From contig JALLLT010000005.1 in NCBI GenBank assembly GCA_025266875.1, positions 992,001-1,056,000 on the forward strand: DNA of 64,000 nt, read 5' to 3'. Positions 38,067 to 48,988 of the stretch are shown piece by piece (position 1 is the stretch's first letter; every line of letters starts with the position of its first letter). The notes under the pieces are model-generated. The model did not search any database. It was not told the origin of the DNA and saw only the letters and a program-made list of their open reading frames with translations. Position numbers and translations under genes: made by a program. This DNA is from Fennellomyces sp. T-0311 (lineage: Eukaryota > Mucoromycota > Mucoromycetes > Mucorales > Lichtheimiaceae).

Positions 38067-38075
38067 TTTATAAAA
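38067..38075 (+). promoter_or_regulatory. Possible TATA element of the Fanzor-like gene
   Basis: TTTATAAAA lies about 150 bp before the ATG at 38224 in the 609-bp divergent region shared with the BRCT gene. This is weak support, by position only. Confidence 0.3.
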
Positions 38076-38223
38076 TCGCCGGTGCTGCAACGAGGTTTGT
38101 TTCGACGATTAAAGGCAGCAAAGGGACTTAGAACTTCCAAGACGAAAAAGGAAAAACGCGTACACGGTGAATTTTGTGAGCGAGACTCACAAGCGACGCG
38201 CACCACTCTTGACTCCACGCACC

Positions 38224-41200
38224 ATGAATGATCCCATGGACACCGACAGCGATGTTTCACTGGAAAGTAACAGTGACACTGATCAAGAAACATTGGCTGA
38301 CGATCAGCTCCTTCAAGGTATGCATGGATAGGCGACCCTTATCCAAACACACTAACAATTTGTAAAGAGGTTGTGATTGGCCCATGCTGCTTTCAAGTGG
38401 CCATCAGGGATGAATTGGTCAATGCGATCAATGCGAATACTGATCAATCGTCGGATGCCACCAATCGCTATAGACGCGCGTACAGTGCTGCAGGCGAGCA
38501 GCCGATTGCACCAGAGTCGAGACGAAAAGCAGTTGCATGGCTCGAAAGACGCTGTTTGCAAGTATCCAGCACCACGATCACCGTACAGCACCTGCTTTGC
38601 ACGATTATGAACAGCATCCAAGTCCACGATCATCCGCCGGTCATGCTGCAACTTGGGAACGGTATTTCAGACGACAGACCAGTCAAGGGTCTCCTTGCCC
38701 TTACGGCGCTCGCGCACGCTTTGAACCTCACAGTATTCGTGTTTTGTACCAGGAAAAAGCCAATAATCGTCAACGATTGCGATTCTACGAGATACTCGAT
38801 ATCAGTGTTACACCACTTGGATTCGTTCGACGCAGTAGGCGAATGGGAGCCGCTGGAATTGTCTGATACTGAATTCTTCGACGAGCAGCAAGCGCTTCCC
38901 ATTGCAGAGCCACAGACTCCTACAGCAATCCTCCGATCAGAAGGGTCCAAGAAGCCAAGACAATCGAAAATCGATCACTCGAACATATCGGACGAAAAGT
39001 ATGAAGAAGAAATCATCAACACGATGTAAGTGGAAACGAGTTGACCAATTCATTGCGTATGAACGAAAAGTATCGATCATTGACCCCTTTTTTGATATAT
39101 AGCATGGATACTGTAGAAGTATATTACAAGGATCATGTTCTTTCTGCTGGTAAAACCATCGACGATGTCAGGGAGCAGCGGCGTACCGCCACCAGTCGAT
39201 TGCCGTCAGGATTTTGGGAAAAGGTGGCAAGCAAAATTAATTCCCAATACCAGCTTGATCTCTTGCCCGAGAACGTTCGCAACCACACTAAATCGGTGTT
39301 CAAGGGCGCAAACTGGGCTGCATTATGGGAGAATGAGCTTGAAAAGCTTCTTGCACGTGCTCCACCAACTTTACATACCGCGCCTGGAGCCGAATACGGA
39401 ATGTACTTGTCAGAAACCCACGATGATTACGTCCAAGAGGTATAGCTGTAACTTATACAGTTGGGTTCCAAAAGTTTTGTCGCGAAATTCAACTCCGTCT
39501 GTCAATTTTTTTTTATAGCTTAAAAGAAAAGTCCTGTCTTTTCTTTTTTTCATTAATCAACACCCCTTTTTTTTTGTAAAAAAGCAATAGTTTACCCTCC
39601 TGAGAAGCGTATTGAAGCAATCACTTTACTCAATGTTGGCTGGAATGCTCCAGAAATTGCCAAGCAAATCGAGATCCCATTACGCATTGTGGAACGTTGG
39701 GTTGACAAGTTTAAGAAAACTGGCAACAAGTACAGAGATATCGCTTCTGGAAGGCCAAAAGCACTAGACAGTCATAGCGAGCGACAAATTATACGAAATG
39801 CAAAGTCTGACCGGCGTCAAACCTTAGGCGATATTACAAATAATTGTGTTAAGAAAGTGTCAAAGTCAACAATTCGACGCGTGTTACATGCAAAGGGTGT
39901 TCACAGCAGAATCGCCAAGCGCAAACCTTTTCTCAAGCCACAACACATAGCAGCGCGCAAGAAGTTTGTTAAGAAGCACAAAGATTGGACTTTAGAAGAT
40001 TGGAGGAGCGTTGTCTGGACTGATGAATGCTCTTTTGAAACTGGAAAAAATTGCCGTGTTGTTCGTGTCTGGAGACAAGCACATGAAGTTGACTATCTGG
40101 ATTGCATGACACCTACCTTTAAAAGCGATAGGTCCACAGTAATGATATGGGGTGCTATCACCTACGGTCGCAAGTCTGAACTCGTGTTTATAGACAAGAA
40201 CAGACGTAAAGCTGTTGACTTTGTGGATCAAGTGTATGCTGGCGCATTGTACGAGTTTTGGAATAGCCTGGAAGATCCAATTCTGATGGAAGATGGCGCA
40301 CCAGTACATAGAGCAAACGTTCCTAACGTTTGGCGTCAAAAAAATCGAATTACAAAGCTAGACTGGCCGGCCCAGAGTCCAGATCTAAATCCTATTGAAC
40401 ACGTTTGGCAACAGATGAAAACAATGGTACAAGCCAAGATGAACAGCGGCTCGAGGACCACCGAAGCACTTAAGCAAGCAATACAAGAGGCATGGAACGA
40501 GCTTCCAATCGAGAACGTGAACAAACTTGTGGATTCTGTCCCCAACAGAGTCGATCTTGTACAAAAAGCCCATGGTCGTAGTACTAGATATTAATGTCAC
40601 TGTAATTTTTTTTTCTGTCATTGCTTCATTGCTTTTTTTTATCTGTACATAATCTACATGAAATTCTGCTTCTATTCATACCCTTTGCCAATTAAACTTT
40701 TATTAGGATTTACTTCTAGTATAACTGGAAAGTCTTTAAGACATCAAATTTTAGCCTTGTCGGAGCACCTCACGACAAAACTTTTGGAACCCAACTGTAC
40801 TCTGACGATACGTATCAACTTATCAATCATCCGTAGCTTGTGCGCATGCATGTTGATGATGCCGGGCAGCAAGAAGAGGACGTCGAGTCCACGCCAATGG
40901 AACCTGAGCTGGAGGAACCGATGATCATCAATGAAGATGATGACAGCTGGATTTCCGAGGTAAGGGTTCGATGAGCGTATTTCCGGATTTGAGCTGACTG
41001 CGTTATAGTCTGTTGCACAAGCACTTGCGACAAAGCTATCGCAATACAAAGACGAGCGACGAGTGGTACAAACATCACTGAAATATGCGTTGCGCGATAC
41101 TTTGAGTGCCGAGGACATCGCTGGGAAGCTTGACGAGGAACAAGCAAAAGTCAGTCGTGAGATAGACTCCATGCACGGTCCCATAGAACTTCTCACAGAC

Positions 41201-44200
41201 ATGGTAAGTAGTACCATTCCACTGGTGTCTCGGCTGGATAGCGTTACTAATTGAAAATGCGTCCTTTGAAGGTTGCAAGCGGCCGCCTCGCTGAACTTTA
41301 TGATCCAGAACAGAAGCCAAAGGAGTTTGACATCAAGCAACTGGTGCCACAGAATTTCATCCAAGATACTGAGTCGGAGACACGCTTCCCCATCTGGGAA
41401 CCGGACGCAAAGCTTATCAAGAAATTCCAGAAAGACAATGTCCTGTCGTTCCAGCATCTGTCCCGCACAGCGACGGCATACCTTGGCAGGAAGGAAGCCA
41501 AAGAACCAAACAAGTAAGTTGGCATGCTTATTGAAAACGGTGCTTGGCTGATCTACTCCTTATAGGAACCTCCAAGTAGTTATGGATCATCTGCTGGAAT
41601 CTCTACCTCACGCCACGGTAGATAAATTCACGCACAGGCATAGTTTTGCTACCGCACTCGCTCAACTGAATGTATCAGCCACAAACATATGGTCCGAGCG
41701 GCGTATGAAGCGCGATGTCAAGAAACTGGTGATAGTTCTGTTGAAGATGGCGCTCCGACCAAAGTCGTTTCAACGTTATATCCAACATTGTCAGCCAAGA
41801 GACGATAATGCCAAGGAGCTTGACGAGTTCGATCCGGACCAAGTTCTATCATGCGATTCTGTCCTTTCAGACCGCGAATGGTACCAGCGCTACAGGGAAA
41901 TGTGCACCGACCTGGCTTTGAGGTTGAACTCCCCAAACGCCCAGAGACGCGCAGGAGCTTTGAAGCTAATCGAGTACATGAAAGCTGCCGCAGCTTTGAC
42001 ACCAGTCCTTATCCCGAACGACCGCATTGGACAGCATCTTGAGGAAGATTCAGACGATGACGACGCGAATATGAATGTAGATCAAGATGAGGGGATAGAG
42101 GAGGCACGAAACGAAGAATACGTCAAGGCTTTGGAGGACGACTTTGATGATGAAGAGCTGGCGGCGGAAGATATTTGCGAAGGAACCCAGATCGAAGGGG
42201 ATGAAACCGAGACCGAGATGGCAACCATCCGCGCACTACTGGCAATAGTTACTATGCTCGTGCACACTCCAAATATAGAGCACCAGGTCACCGCGTCTTA
42301 CATCCTAAAGCAAGTGTATTCGGGCACCACGGTATCGAGGGAGGAAGCACAAGTGGCAGCGAACATCGTCAACGCCCTTCGGCCGTTTGTACCGCACAAA
42401 CCAGAGAAAGGAAAGGCACCAGAACTCTCAGTGTTCAACTTGGCGCCACTGGCGACGCTTACCAAAAAAGTCATGGAAGCCATCAAATTGTCCAAGCAAT
42501 CTTGGAAGCTCGTTCCAGATTCCAAGCCCAAGATCGCCTTGGTTTTAGATGCAACATCCCTGTACGAAACTCTTGGAGACACGTACACTTTGTACGGCGG
42601 TCAAAGTGTGATGATTACGAGTGCTAAAACTGCAAGCTACTTTCGGGATACCATGCTAGCGAGTATCTTCAATATGAAGATGATTAGCAATTTACTCTGG
42701 AATCGTGGGCGCCGCCGAGCGGATAACGTACTGGTGTACACGAATCGCTGGACCGTTGGTTGGCTGGGGACGAAGTCGGTGGCGGTCATCAAGCCCGAGA
42801 CGAAAGAAAAGCAAGACCGTGCTAGCCAGACAAAGCCTCCAAAGCTGAAACAAAACATCCAGGAACTCACCAAGGATATCGGTCGCCTGGCAAAACAGCA
42901 AACCACCGCAAACAAGGCTTTTGCAGGTTCACTTGTACAAAAAATGGACTGTTCCGCAAAACAGGGAAACAATCGTATAACCTTGAGCGAACGTTTAAAC
43001 AACATCCAATCATATACCAAGGCAAAAGGACAAGCGGATCAAAACTGGGTTGCTATGGAGGAGATACGTGAAGAGTTGGCCTCTAAACGAGCGCAACTCT
43101 ATAAACTGAACAAGTTGGACAAGGGCCAGCCTTTGCCAAGGCCTTCAAAGCCGGAGGTAACACTGTAATTGAACAACCACACGAGCTGTCACTGATTCGG
43201 TATTCTTCTGTAGGTCATATCAAAGACCAAAGACTTTGACTTTGGAAACACAAACAATTTCGTTTCTGGAAGCGACCCCGGGATTGTGGTGACGACGTGT
43301 ACGACAGGCCAAACATTGGGATCGATGTTTGAACATATCAACAGATTCGCAACATTGTACGGCACCGAAGATGATGACCTTGATCCCTCTGCCTCTGGAC
43401 CCAGTGAAGAATCAGTAGCAATGGATATTGACGTTGCCCGTCCTGAGCAACAGCAGCTCAAACGCATTTCCTCATTGTCAGGCCCACACAAGATTACAGC
43501 CAAAAAAATTAACTGTATCACGCTATCGACAAAACATCGCAAAAAACGAGAGAGGAAGAAGCGTGCTGGAAAGGAGGCAAGTTCGAAATCGTTGGAAAAA
43601 GACAGGAAAACGCGCGACGTTCGAGACAAGAAGGCACACCGTCGACTCTCAGCACGGACACGAGCTGCAATCGTTGCTGGTACAAAGGGAAGCCACGTGT
43701 TGAACTGTTTTGGAAGCTGGGTTCCGCGTGAGTTTGTTCGCATGGATACCTATGACTCGAAACTGACAATATTGTATAGGGAACAACCCGATACGAGGGC
43801 ATGCACGCAGAGGTTCCAACAAAACCAAAGACGCGATGTGCTCAGTGCAAGGCGACTGCACTGTAGTCGGCGATGAACATTTGTCGTCATCCATATGTCC
43901 TTACTGTTTCCGGCGTTTGCACAACCATATGTACCGCAGGCAAAGAAAGAAGAAAAAGTCTAATGGGTCGAAAATATGCCACAACCCTGGTTGTCCCAGT
44001 CGCGAACTCAGATGCAACACAATGAACCGAGACAGCATCGGCAGTTTCAATATTGCACTCATGACTCTTTCTACGATGATTGCGAAGGACGGCCTGGTCT
44101 TCCCCCCCTTCCGACGCGCAGCAACAACAACCAAGCAACACAAGTCTTATCTTGCTAATAACTACTCTCCCGCGCTTGCTCCCATTGGTAATACGATCTT

Positions 44201-44222
44201 TCCCTTGAGCTTTCATAGGTAA
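38224..44222 (+). CDS. Fanzor1-like RuvC nuclease (eukaryotic TnpB/OMEGA family), 9 exons
   Basis: Exons 38224-38317, 38368-39025, 39103-39439, 40837-40959, 41009-41203, 41272-41513, 41566-43156, 43214-43727 and 43780-44222 join with GT-AG introns into 4197 nt, 1398 residues, with no lesion. The C-terminus has the TnpB/Fanzor order: RuvC-I GSDPGIVVTT (D1101), a basic helix KHRKKRERKK, FGSWVPRNNPIRGHARR, then VVGDEHLSSSICPYCF (E1284; Cys 1291, 1294), second zinc pair C1318/C1323 (KICHNPGCP) and RuvC-III NRDSIGSFNIAL (D1336). Known Fanzors are RNA-guided DNA nucleases, often carried by transposons. The N-terminal 1080 residues include an OTU-like stretch (about 32-230), acidic runs (about 705-760) and helical REC/WED-like sequence I cannot assign. 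Intron 3 contains a Tc1 element. Alternative: a Fanzor-derived host gene or transposon cargo. Activity is not shown. Confidence 0.75.
39458..40797 (+). mobile_element. Tc1/mariner element B (1340 bp) inside intron 3 of the Fanzor-like gene
   Basis: The left end CAGTTGGGTTCCAAAAG... (39458-39482) is repeated inversely and perfectly at 40773-40797 (25 bp). TA target duplications lie at 39456-39457 and 40798-40799. Removing the element and one TA leaves a 55-nt intron with donor GTATAG and acceptor CCGTAG. The element is unrelated in its ends to element A. Confidence 0.92.
39689..40594 (+). CDS. Tc1/mariner transposase, DD34E; N-terminus uncertain
   Basis: The open frame from MERWVDKFKK (39689) encodes the catalytic core: VVWTDECSFE, ILMEDGAPVHR and SPDLNPIEHVW, with 34 residues between the second Asp and the Glu. 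Homology clearly starts earlier in the same frame (YPPEKRIEAITLLNVGWNAP, from about 39592), forming the first helix-turn-helix, but no ATG precedes it after a TAA at about 39554. Either a short upstream exon is spliced on or the start has been lost. The transcript direction is the same as the host gene. Confidence 0.8.
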   Translation: MERWVDKFKKTGNKYRDIASGRPKALDSHSERQIIRNAKSDRRQTLGDITNNCVKKVSKSTIRRVLHAKGVHSRIAKRKPFLKPQHIAARKKFVKKHKDWTLEDWRSVVWTDECSFETGKNCRVVRVWRQAHEVDYLDCMTPTFKSDRSTVMIWGAITYGRKSELVFIDKNRRKAVDFVDQVYAGALYEFWNSLEDPILMEDGAPVHRANVPNVWRQKNRITKLDWPAQSPDLNPIEHVWQQMKTMVQAKMNSGSRTTEALKQAIQEAWNELPIENVNKLVDSVPNRVDLVQKAHGRSTRY

Positions 44223-45340
44223 CTAATATTTCGATTAATCAGGATCCCAGGCGCGTCATTCAGAAGGATGAATGGGCATGGTAAGTCGTGGCGCCACAAT
44301 TAAAAGCTTCAGTTTTTTCTTACCCCAGGCATGTTTTCATAGCCCAAATGCTGAATATATTTATATGGTAGACTGTATGCTTAATGATTTAGTGATATAG
44401 CAGAATATCTTTAAAGATGCTCCGTATGTATTCCTACTACGTCCCATCATTCCTCCAGCGACTTGACAAATGTGCGTACTAAACATGAGTGTGATCCCGT
44501 TTGCTTCAGCTTGCTTTATATAACAGTGCTAATAAAGAGAAAGCCTACCAAAATTTCACTTACAATCTCAAATTCCATGCGTATAAGCGTTTGGCAAAGA
44601 GAATGAAATCTTCATTGCCTATAGCCATCAGCACGCAAGTGTGCTGAACACTAAAAACACCTTGTGTGCGCAAAAGTATAGTAAGCATTAATTGGTTAGA
44701 TACTACAAAATTATAGTAGTTTCTGCGTGTATCCATTGATCTGTAGATTGTAGGCTCTTGATAATCCTTGCTTCAAGAAATCAAGAGAGAGCAGCTACTG
44801 CTAATGAAGATCTGTGTAGTAGTCGACCTGAACATTGGTTAACTTGGTAGTAGGCTATTCATAATACTACATAGCTACCACAGTGCTGACAAGTATCATT
44901 CGTTATTGTATCCTGAGAAGCAATTCGAGCCAATGGCACTAGCATGTTGATATAGGTCGCATGATAGAGCTTATTATACGTAGCCAGCATCAGGTTTCGG
45001 TTGTAGGTCGTATTAGGACAATCAAAACACAATTTGTCAATGGTTGTTTGCGATAGTTACCTAGCATTTATCCGACTCATGCTCACTGATATACCCTAAG
45101 TTTGCTATGTTACTATTTGGATACTCAGTGGGACGTATGACGCGTGTGTGAAATCTCAATCGTCCAGTGTCCCGCTTGAGCAGGTAAAGCTCTAAAGTGA
45201 TGTCGACTCACTTTATTATACACAGTCGGGAGAAGTTAACTGGCAAAAGTGTGGAATCAGGTAAGTATATACCAATCAGTTCTACTTTATAATGCATGTA
45301 ACACTACCATATAACATGTAATAAATTTAGAAGCACTTGT
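44223..45340. other. Intergenic region after the Fanzor-like gene; possible guide-RNA region
   Basis: No protein gene is visible. A 10-bp palindrome GTGGCGCCAC is at 44288-44297, 66 bp past the stop. In characterised Fanzor loci the guide RNA overlaps or follows the 3' end of the nuclease gene, so this is where one would be expected; no conserved RNA fold can be recognised by eye. Confidence 0.3.
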
Positions 45341-45781
45341 TTATTTACACGCAAACGAAGTAGTGATCAGTAGAACTGGCATATGATATCCCAGATACAC
45401 TATAATCTCATTCTGCAATGTACCATTCCAAACGCATTGTCCATATGCGTTGATATCGAGATACGTGACCCAAGTTACTGTATCCGTCTGACAATTGTCG
45501 CGATGAGTAAAGCAAATTGTTACTACAGTACCTAGAGTTAAGGAAACTTTTAGTAAATGGGTTGTTAGCGAGTTGAATGCAACGAGATCCGACGCAAAGC
45601 GGTGGAATCTCGAAAAGTAAAGCACCCTATTATGGAGGGATTTTTGGCACCTTTGTACCAGACTTACGTATTCGCAAATGCATATGCTTAAGTGTGCCAT
45701 TTTCAAAAGTGGAATCAAGGAGGTCATCATTATGACGCACATTGGAAACAAGTAGAATCCCAAAAATAGAGAGCGTTGCAT
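45341..45781 (-). CDS. Hypothetical protein, possibly membrane, weak
   Basis: An open frame of 146 codons with two hydrophobic stretches (SLFLGFYLFPMCVIMM, VTICFTH...). A good donor GTAAGTCTGG (near 45668) and an acceptor before GTACTGTAG (near 45533) suggest that the middle part is an intron, so the real product would be shorter. I recognise no family; it could be part of a decayed membrane protein. Confidence 0.2.
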   Translation of the reverse strand: MQRSLFLGFYLFPMCVIMMTSLIPLLKMAHLSICICEYVSLVQRCQKSLHNRVLYFSRFHRFASDLVAFNSLTTHLLKVSLTLGTVVTICFTHRDNCQTDTVTWVTYLDINAYGQCVWNGTLQNEIIVYLGYHMPVLLITTSFACK

Positions 45782-46034
45782 CGAATGTCCTAAGCATCTA
45801 GTACTTTTTTTGTATCCACATGGATCCGTAACTATAATGAGCTTACGTACGTCGTTTCCCAGAATAAAACCAAGACGTACGCTGTGATCATGTTATTTCA
45901 AAACAGATAGATCCATATGCACCATTCTTTTGGATTAATCGATTTGCACAGTATCAAAGCGCGAAACCATAGAACGTCAAACGCGTTTTCTGTTGTTTCC
46001 AAAATCAACGCTCAATTATCACGCAATTTCTATT

Positions 46035-47186
46035 ATGGTAAACCCACGCTAGCTTGGAAAGAACACTGGTGTTTTTGCAAACCCAGTTGGTTTTGAATCC
46101 ATCGGGTATGTCAATTTCTAAAAAGAAACATACACGACACTGACAATATATCTCACTTAGCATGAGCAACTTTTACGGCGCATACAGTGATGAACAGAGC
46201 ATTACCGTCCTGAACCGAGTAGTCGAGCTCAGATTCACTTTCTAGGACACGGCTGATTGCTACTGTCTTGGTGGAGACGAACGTCTTCTCGGCGAATTCT
46301 CTGCAAGAGAGGGCAAGTGCGATAACCTGTTCCTATGCATTAAGTTCGGAATCTTGCGTAACGAAGCAGGTGACTTTACTGGATCCAATGGAAAGCCAGA
46401 GTATGTTCGTGAAGCATGCGAAGCCAGTCTGAAGCGCCTTGGTGTTGATACAATTGACTTGCATTATATGCACCGTATGGATCTTGACACATAAATCAGT
46501 GGATAAGTACATCATCATAAGATTAGCTTTACTGACAGTCTTCTCTGCAGTCCTATCGAGGAAACAGTCAAGGCTTTAGCTGAACTGCTAAAAAAGGAAA
46601 GATTCGGTACATTGGTCTTCCTGAAATGACTACAGACGAATTGCGTCGTGCTCATAAAGTGAATCTCATTACCGCCGTCCAAGTCGAATACTCACCTTTG
46701 ACTTTGAATATCGAAACTGATGGCGTACTTGCAACATCACGTGAACTCAGTGTATCCATTGTTTGGTAGTAAGTCGAAGATCACACGGAGAAAGTAATGG
46801 GTAGTAATGTGGGTGTAAAGCTCTCCTTTGGGACGTGAATGCTTGACAGGTGCAATCAAATCATCTGAATGAAGATGACTGGCATCGCGTGAACCCACAC
46901 TTTTTGCCTGAAAACTTTGCAAAGAACTTGGTGATGGTGGACAAGATCCAAGGCATTGTAGCAAAGAAAAGGATTTCCCTGCAGAACTGATATTGGCGTG
47001 GGTGTTGAGTCCGGGAAAAGACTTTTTCTTGATCCCAGCAGCGAGCGAGTCAAGTATCTAGAGCAAAATGTCAAAGGTGGTCAACCAGACTTATCCAGTG
47101 AAGGATTGGCGAAAATTAGAATCATAGTGAATGCCGCTACAATTAGCAGTGAACATTACATTGGTACAGATCTCTACACAATATAA
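46035..47186 (+). pseudogene. Aldo/keto reductase (pyridoxal-reductase-like) pseudogene, unit A
   Basis: Aligned blocks of an AKR run in order: NPR-LGKNTG, MSNFYGAYSDEQSITVLNR, GKCDNLFLCIKFGILRNEAG, GKPEYVREACEASLKRLGVDTIDLHYMHRMD, PIEETVKALAEL, VQVEYSPLTLNIETDGVLA, FLPENFAKNLVMVDKIQ, RVKYLEQNVKGGQPDLSSEGL. These are NADPH-dependent TIM-barrel oxidoreductases. Lesions: TAG at codon 6 (46050-46052), a stop after the barrel entry, a one-base loss near 46600, a TAG after SIVW and a frame change near 47040. Two intron remnants are still visible. A second copy lies about 9.07 kb downstream. Confidence 0.8.
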
Positions 47187-47337
47187 TCAATACGTCGCAA
47201 CTTTCGACCACCCAAATGCTGTAACACGACTATAGTTATTGAATATTTATAACCTTTTACCTATAATTTTAGTAAGAGCCACTGATCTTTGTAAAGTTGA
47301 TACGCGATAACATTAATTAAGCAATAATGCTCGAGCT

Positions 47338-48988
47338 TTATTCTTCGTCTTTTTCGGACGAAAGTACCTCAATCAGCGCCATTTTTTTCTCACCATCCCA
47401 GTTGACCATCCTCGTAAAAGAATTGCCATGTTTAGCTACCAAAGTGCTGATGTTAAAAACAGATAGCTCACGTTGTGCTTTGCTCATAGATTCAAACTTC
47501 CTTTGCGTCTCTGGGTCATCTACGAGTGATACCACCACTGGGCGTGTATTCCTCTGTACGGAACTGCTTTGCTTATGTACCCATTTCAGGTTTTGCGCGC
47601 GGTTGTCCAGCCGGTCTCCGTTAAGGTGTATGATAACATTCCGTGTTTCGCTATAGTCGTCAACAAAGGCGTTGGCGACAAGACGAGACACCGTCAGGGC
47701 CTTCGGGCGTGTATGTAAGTCTTGGTTATCGTGGTGCATGTATACACAAGGATGGCCGTAATATGTATGGTATAATTTGAGAAGCTGAGAGCTATCTCTG
47801 TTGCGAACATGGCCCATGTCGGATACTTCATACTTGCTGAAAGACAATCCATTCCATGGAAGAGCACCGATGGTCTTCCACCTTGTCTCCTCGGTAATTG
47901 ATGGCAGCGGTATTACGTTGCGTGTGCTTCCTTGCTTCTCTGATGCTTCCGATCGTTCTTTTTCTCGAGTTTTACGTGGCAGTTTGGGGTCAGCGTATAC
48001 TAGGTTTTCCAGCGAGTTGTCATGCTTATCGCCGTTCATGTGAGAAATAAGAACGTTTTCTGGTCGACATCCATTGAAAGACAGCATAACGAGAGCATGA
48101 ATCTGGAGAGTAACACGGTAATTGACCGTCTGTTTAGCACCGGTATCACACATTAGGATGACATACAGATATCCCACCCCATCCTTTCCCGGGCGGAGAT
48201 GGCTTCCTCTGATTAGGGAGTATACGTTTCCAGTGTTCGAGACGAGGTAGCGCTCAAATGTCAGAGTGTCGTGTACATTGCGCACTACAGCGTATTTTGT
48301 GCCTTCTGGGTGCAATTTCTCCAGTCTGGCAATCTCGTGATCTTGTAATACAGCCAAGTTATCGCATACAACGAGATTGGACCACGCACAGTTCTCTCGC
48401 TTGCCGTCTTTGTGGAATATGTATTGCTCATCACTGTTGTATGGTTTTTCTGAGAAAGTGTACACCATGATCTCCTCCAATTTAAAGGCTCTCTTCTTCG
48501 TTTTGTCCAGAACGAGATAGTGAAGGTTCGCATATGCTCGTTTCAAAGGCTTGAGTTTTCCGGTAGCGTTCGAGTAGACAACAGCGCCCTTGTTGACGAA
48601 ATAACGAGGGTCTGTGGTAACCGGTAGTCTTGCGTGACGGATTGGTACCAGCTCTTGGTCCTCTGCTGTGTTCGCAATAGACGCGTCTTTTTCGCGTTTG
48701 ATAGTAACCGCGTCTACAGAATCAAGCTTCAGAACGGTGTGTACACGTCAGAAAGTTTTGTACCTTGAGCAGATTTATCATCGGTACTCTGAGTATCATT
48801 ATGTTCGTTGCTTGGTTCCGAGGGCTCACTGTGCTCCCTCTCGGGTTCTGGACAGAATAGTTACAGATGATTTCATTCATTACGACTGATCCTTGATTAC
48901 CCTGTGATCGCTCTTCCGTGGTATTCTTATCATCGGATTCTGTCTTCTGTAAAGCATCCATTTTCGTTTCTGTCTCGGATTCAGGCAT
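47338..48988 (-). CDS. Triple NUMOD4/HNH-like module protein, copy A (515 aa)
   Basis: Three exons (48988-48901, 48847-48764, 48713-47338) join in frame. After an acidic Ser/Glu-rich N-terminus (1-60) come three tandem modules, each a NUMOD4-like strand pair followed by an HNH-like half. Module 1 (about 92-165) has RYFVNKGAVVYS ... IFHKDGKRENCAWSNLVV. Module 2 (about 205-300) has RYLVSNTGNVYSL ... ISHMNGDKHDNSLENLVYAD. Module 3 (about 335-430) has YEVSDMGHVRNRD ... IIHLNGDRLDNRAQNLKWV. The H-x-NGD-x-x-DN-x-x-NL pattern is that of HNH_3 homing-type nucleases of phages and some fungi. Module 1 has degenerate catalytic positions; modules 2 and 3 keep His, Asn and Asp. An intact gene antisense to the AKR relic suggests recent transfer or selection. 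Confidence 0.8.

Noticed and set aside
43836..44222. Independent small zinc-finger gene
   Set aside because: It is the last exon of the Fanzor-like gene. The frame and splice acceptor at 43779 connect it to the RuvC-I exon.
44223..45340. Terminal inverted repeats bounding a Fanzor-carrying transposon
   Set aside because: By eye I found no matching inverted sequence between this flank and 37615-38220; not reported without a computed alignment.
47801..48043. Plus-strand frames repeated in both units (also 56871-57113, 48258-48470, 57328-57540)
   Set aside because: Antisense shadows of the HNH genes, repeated only because the segment is duplicated.
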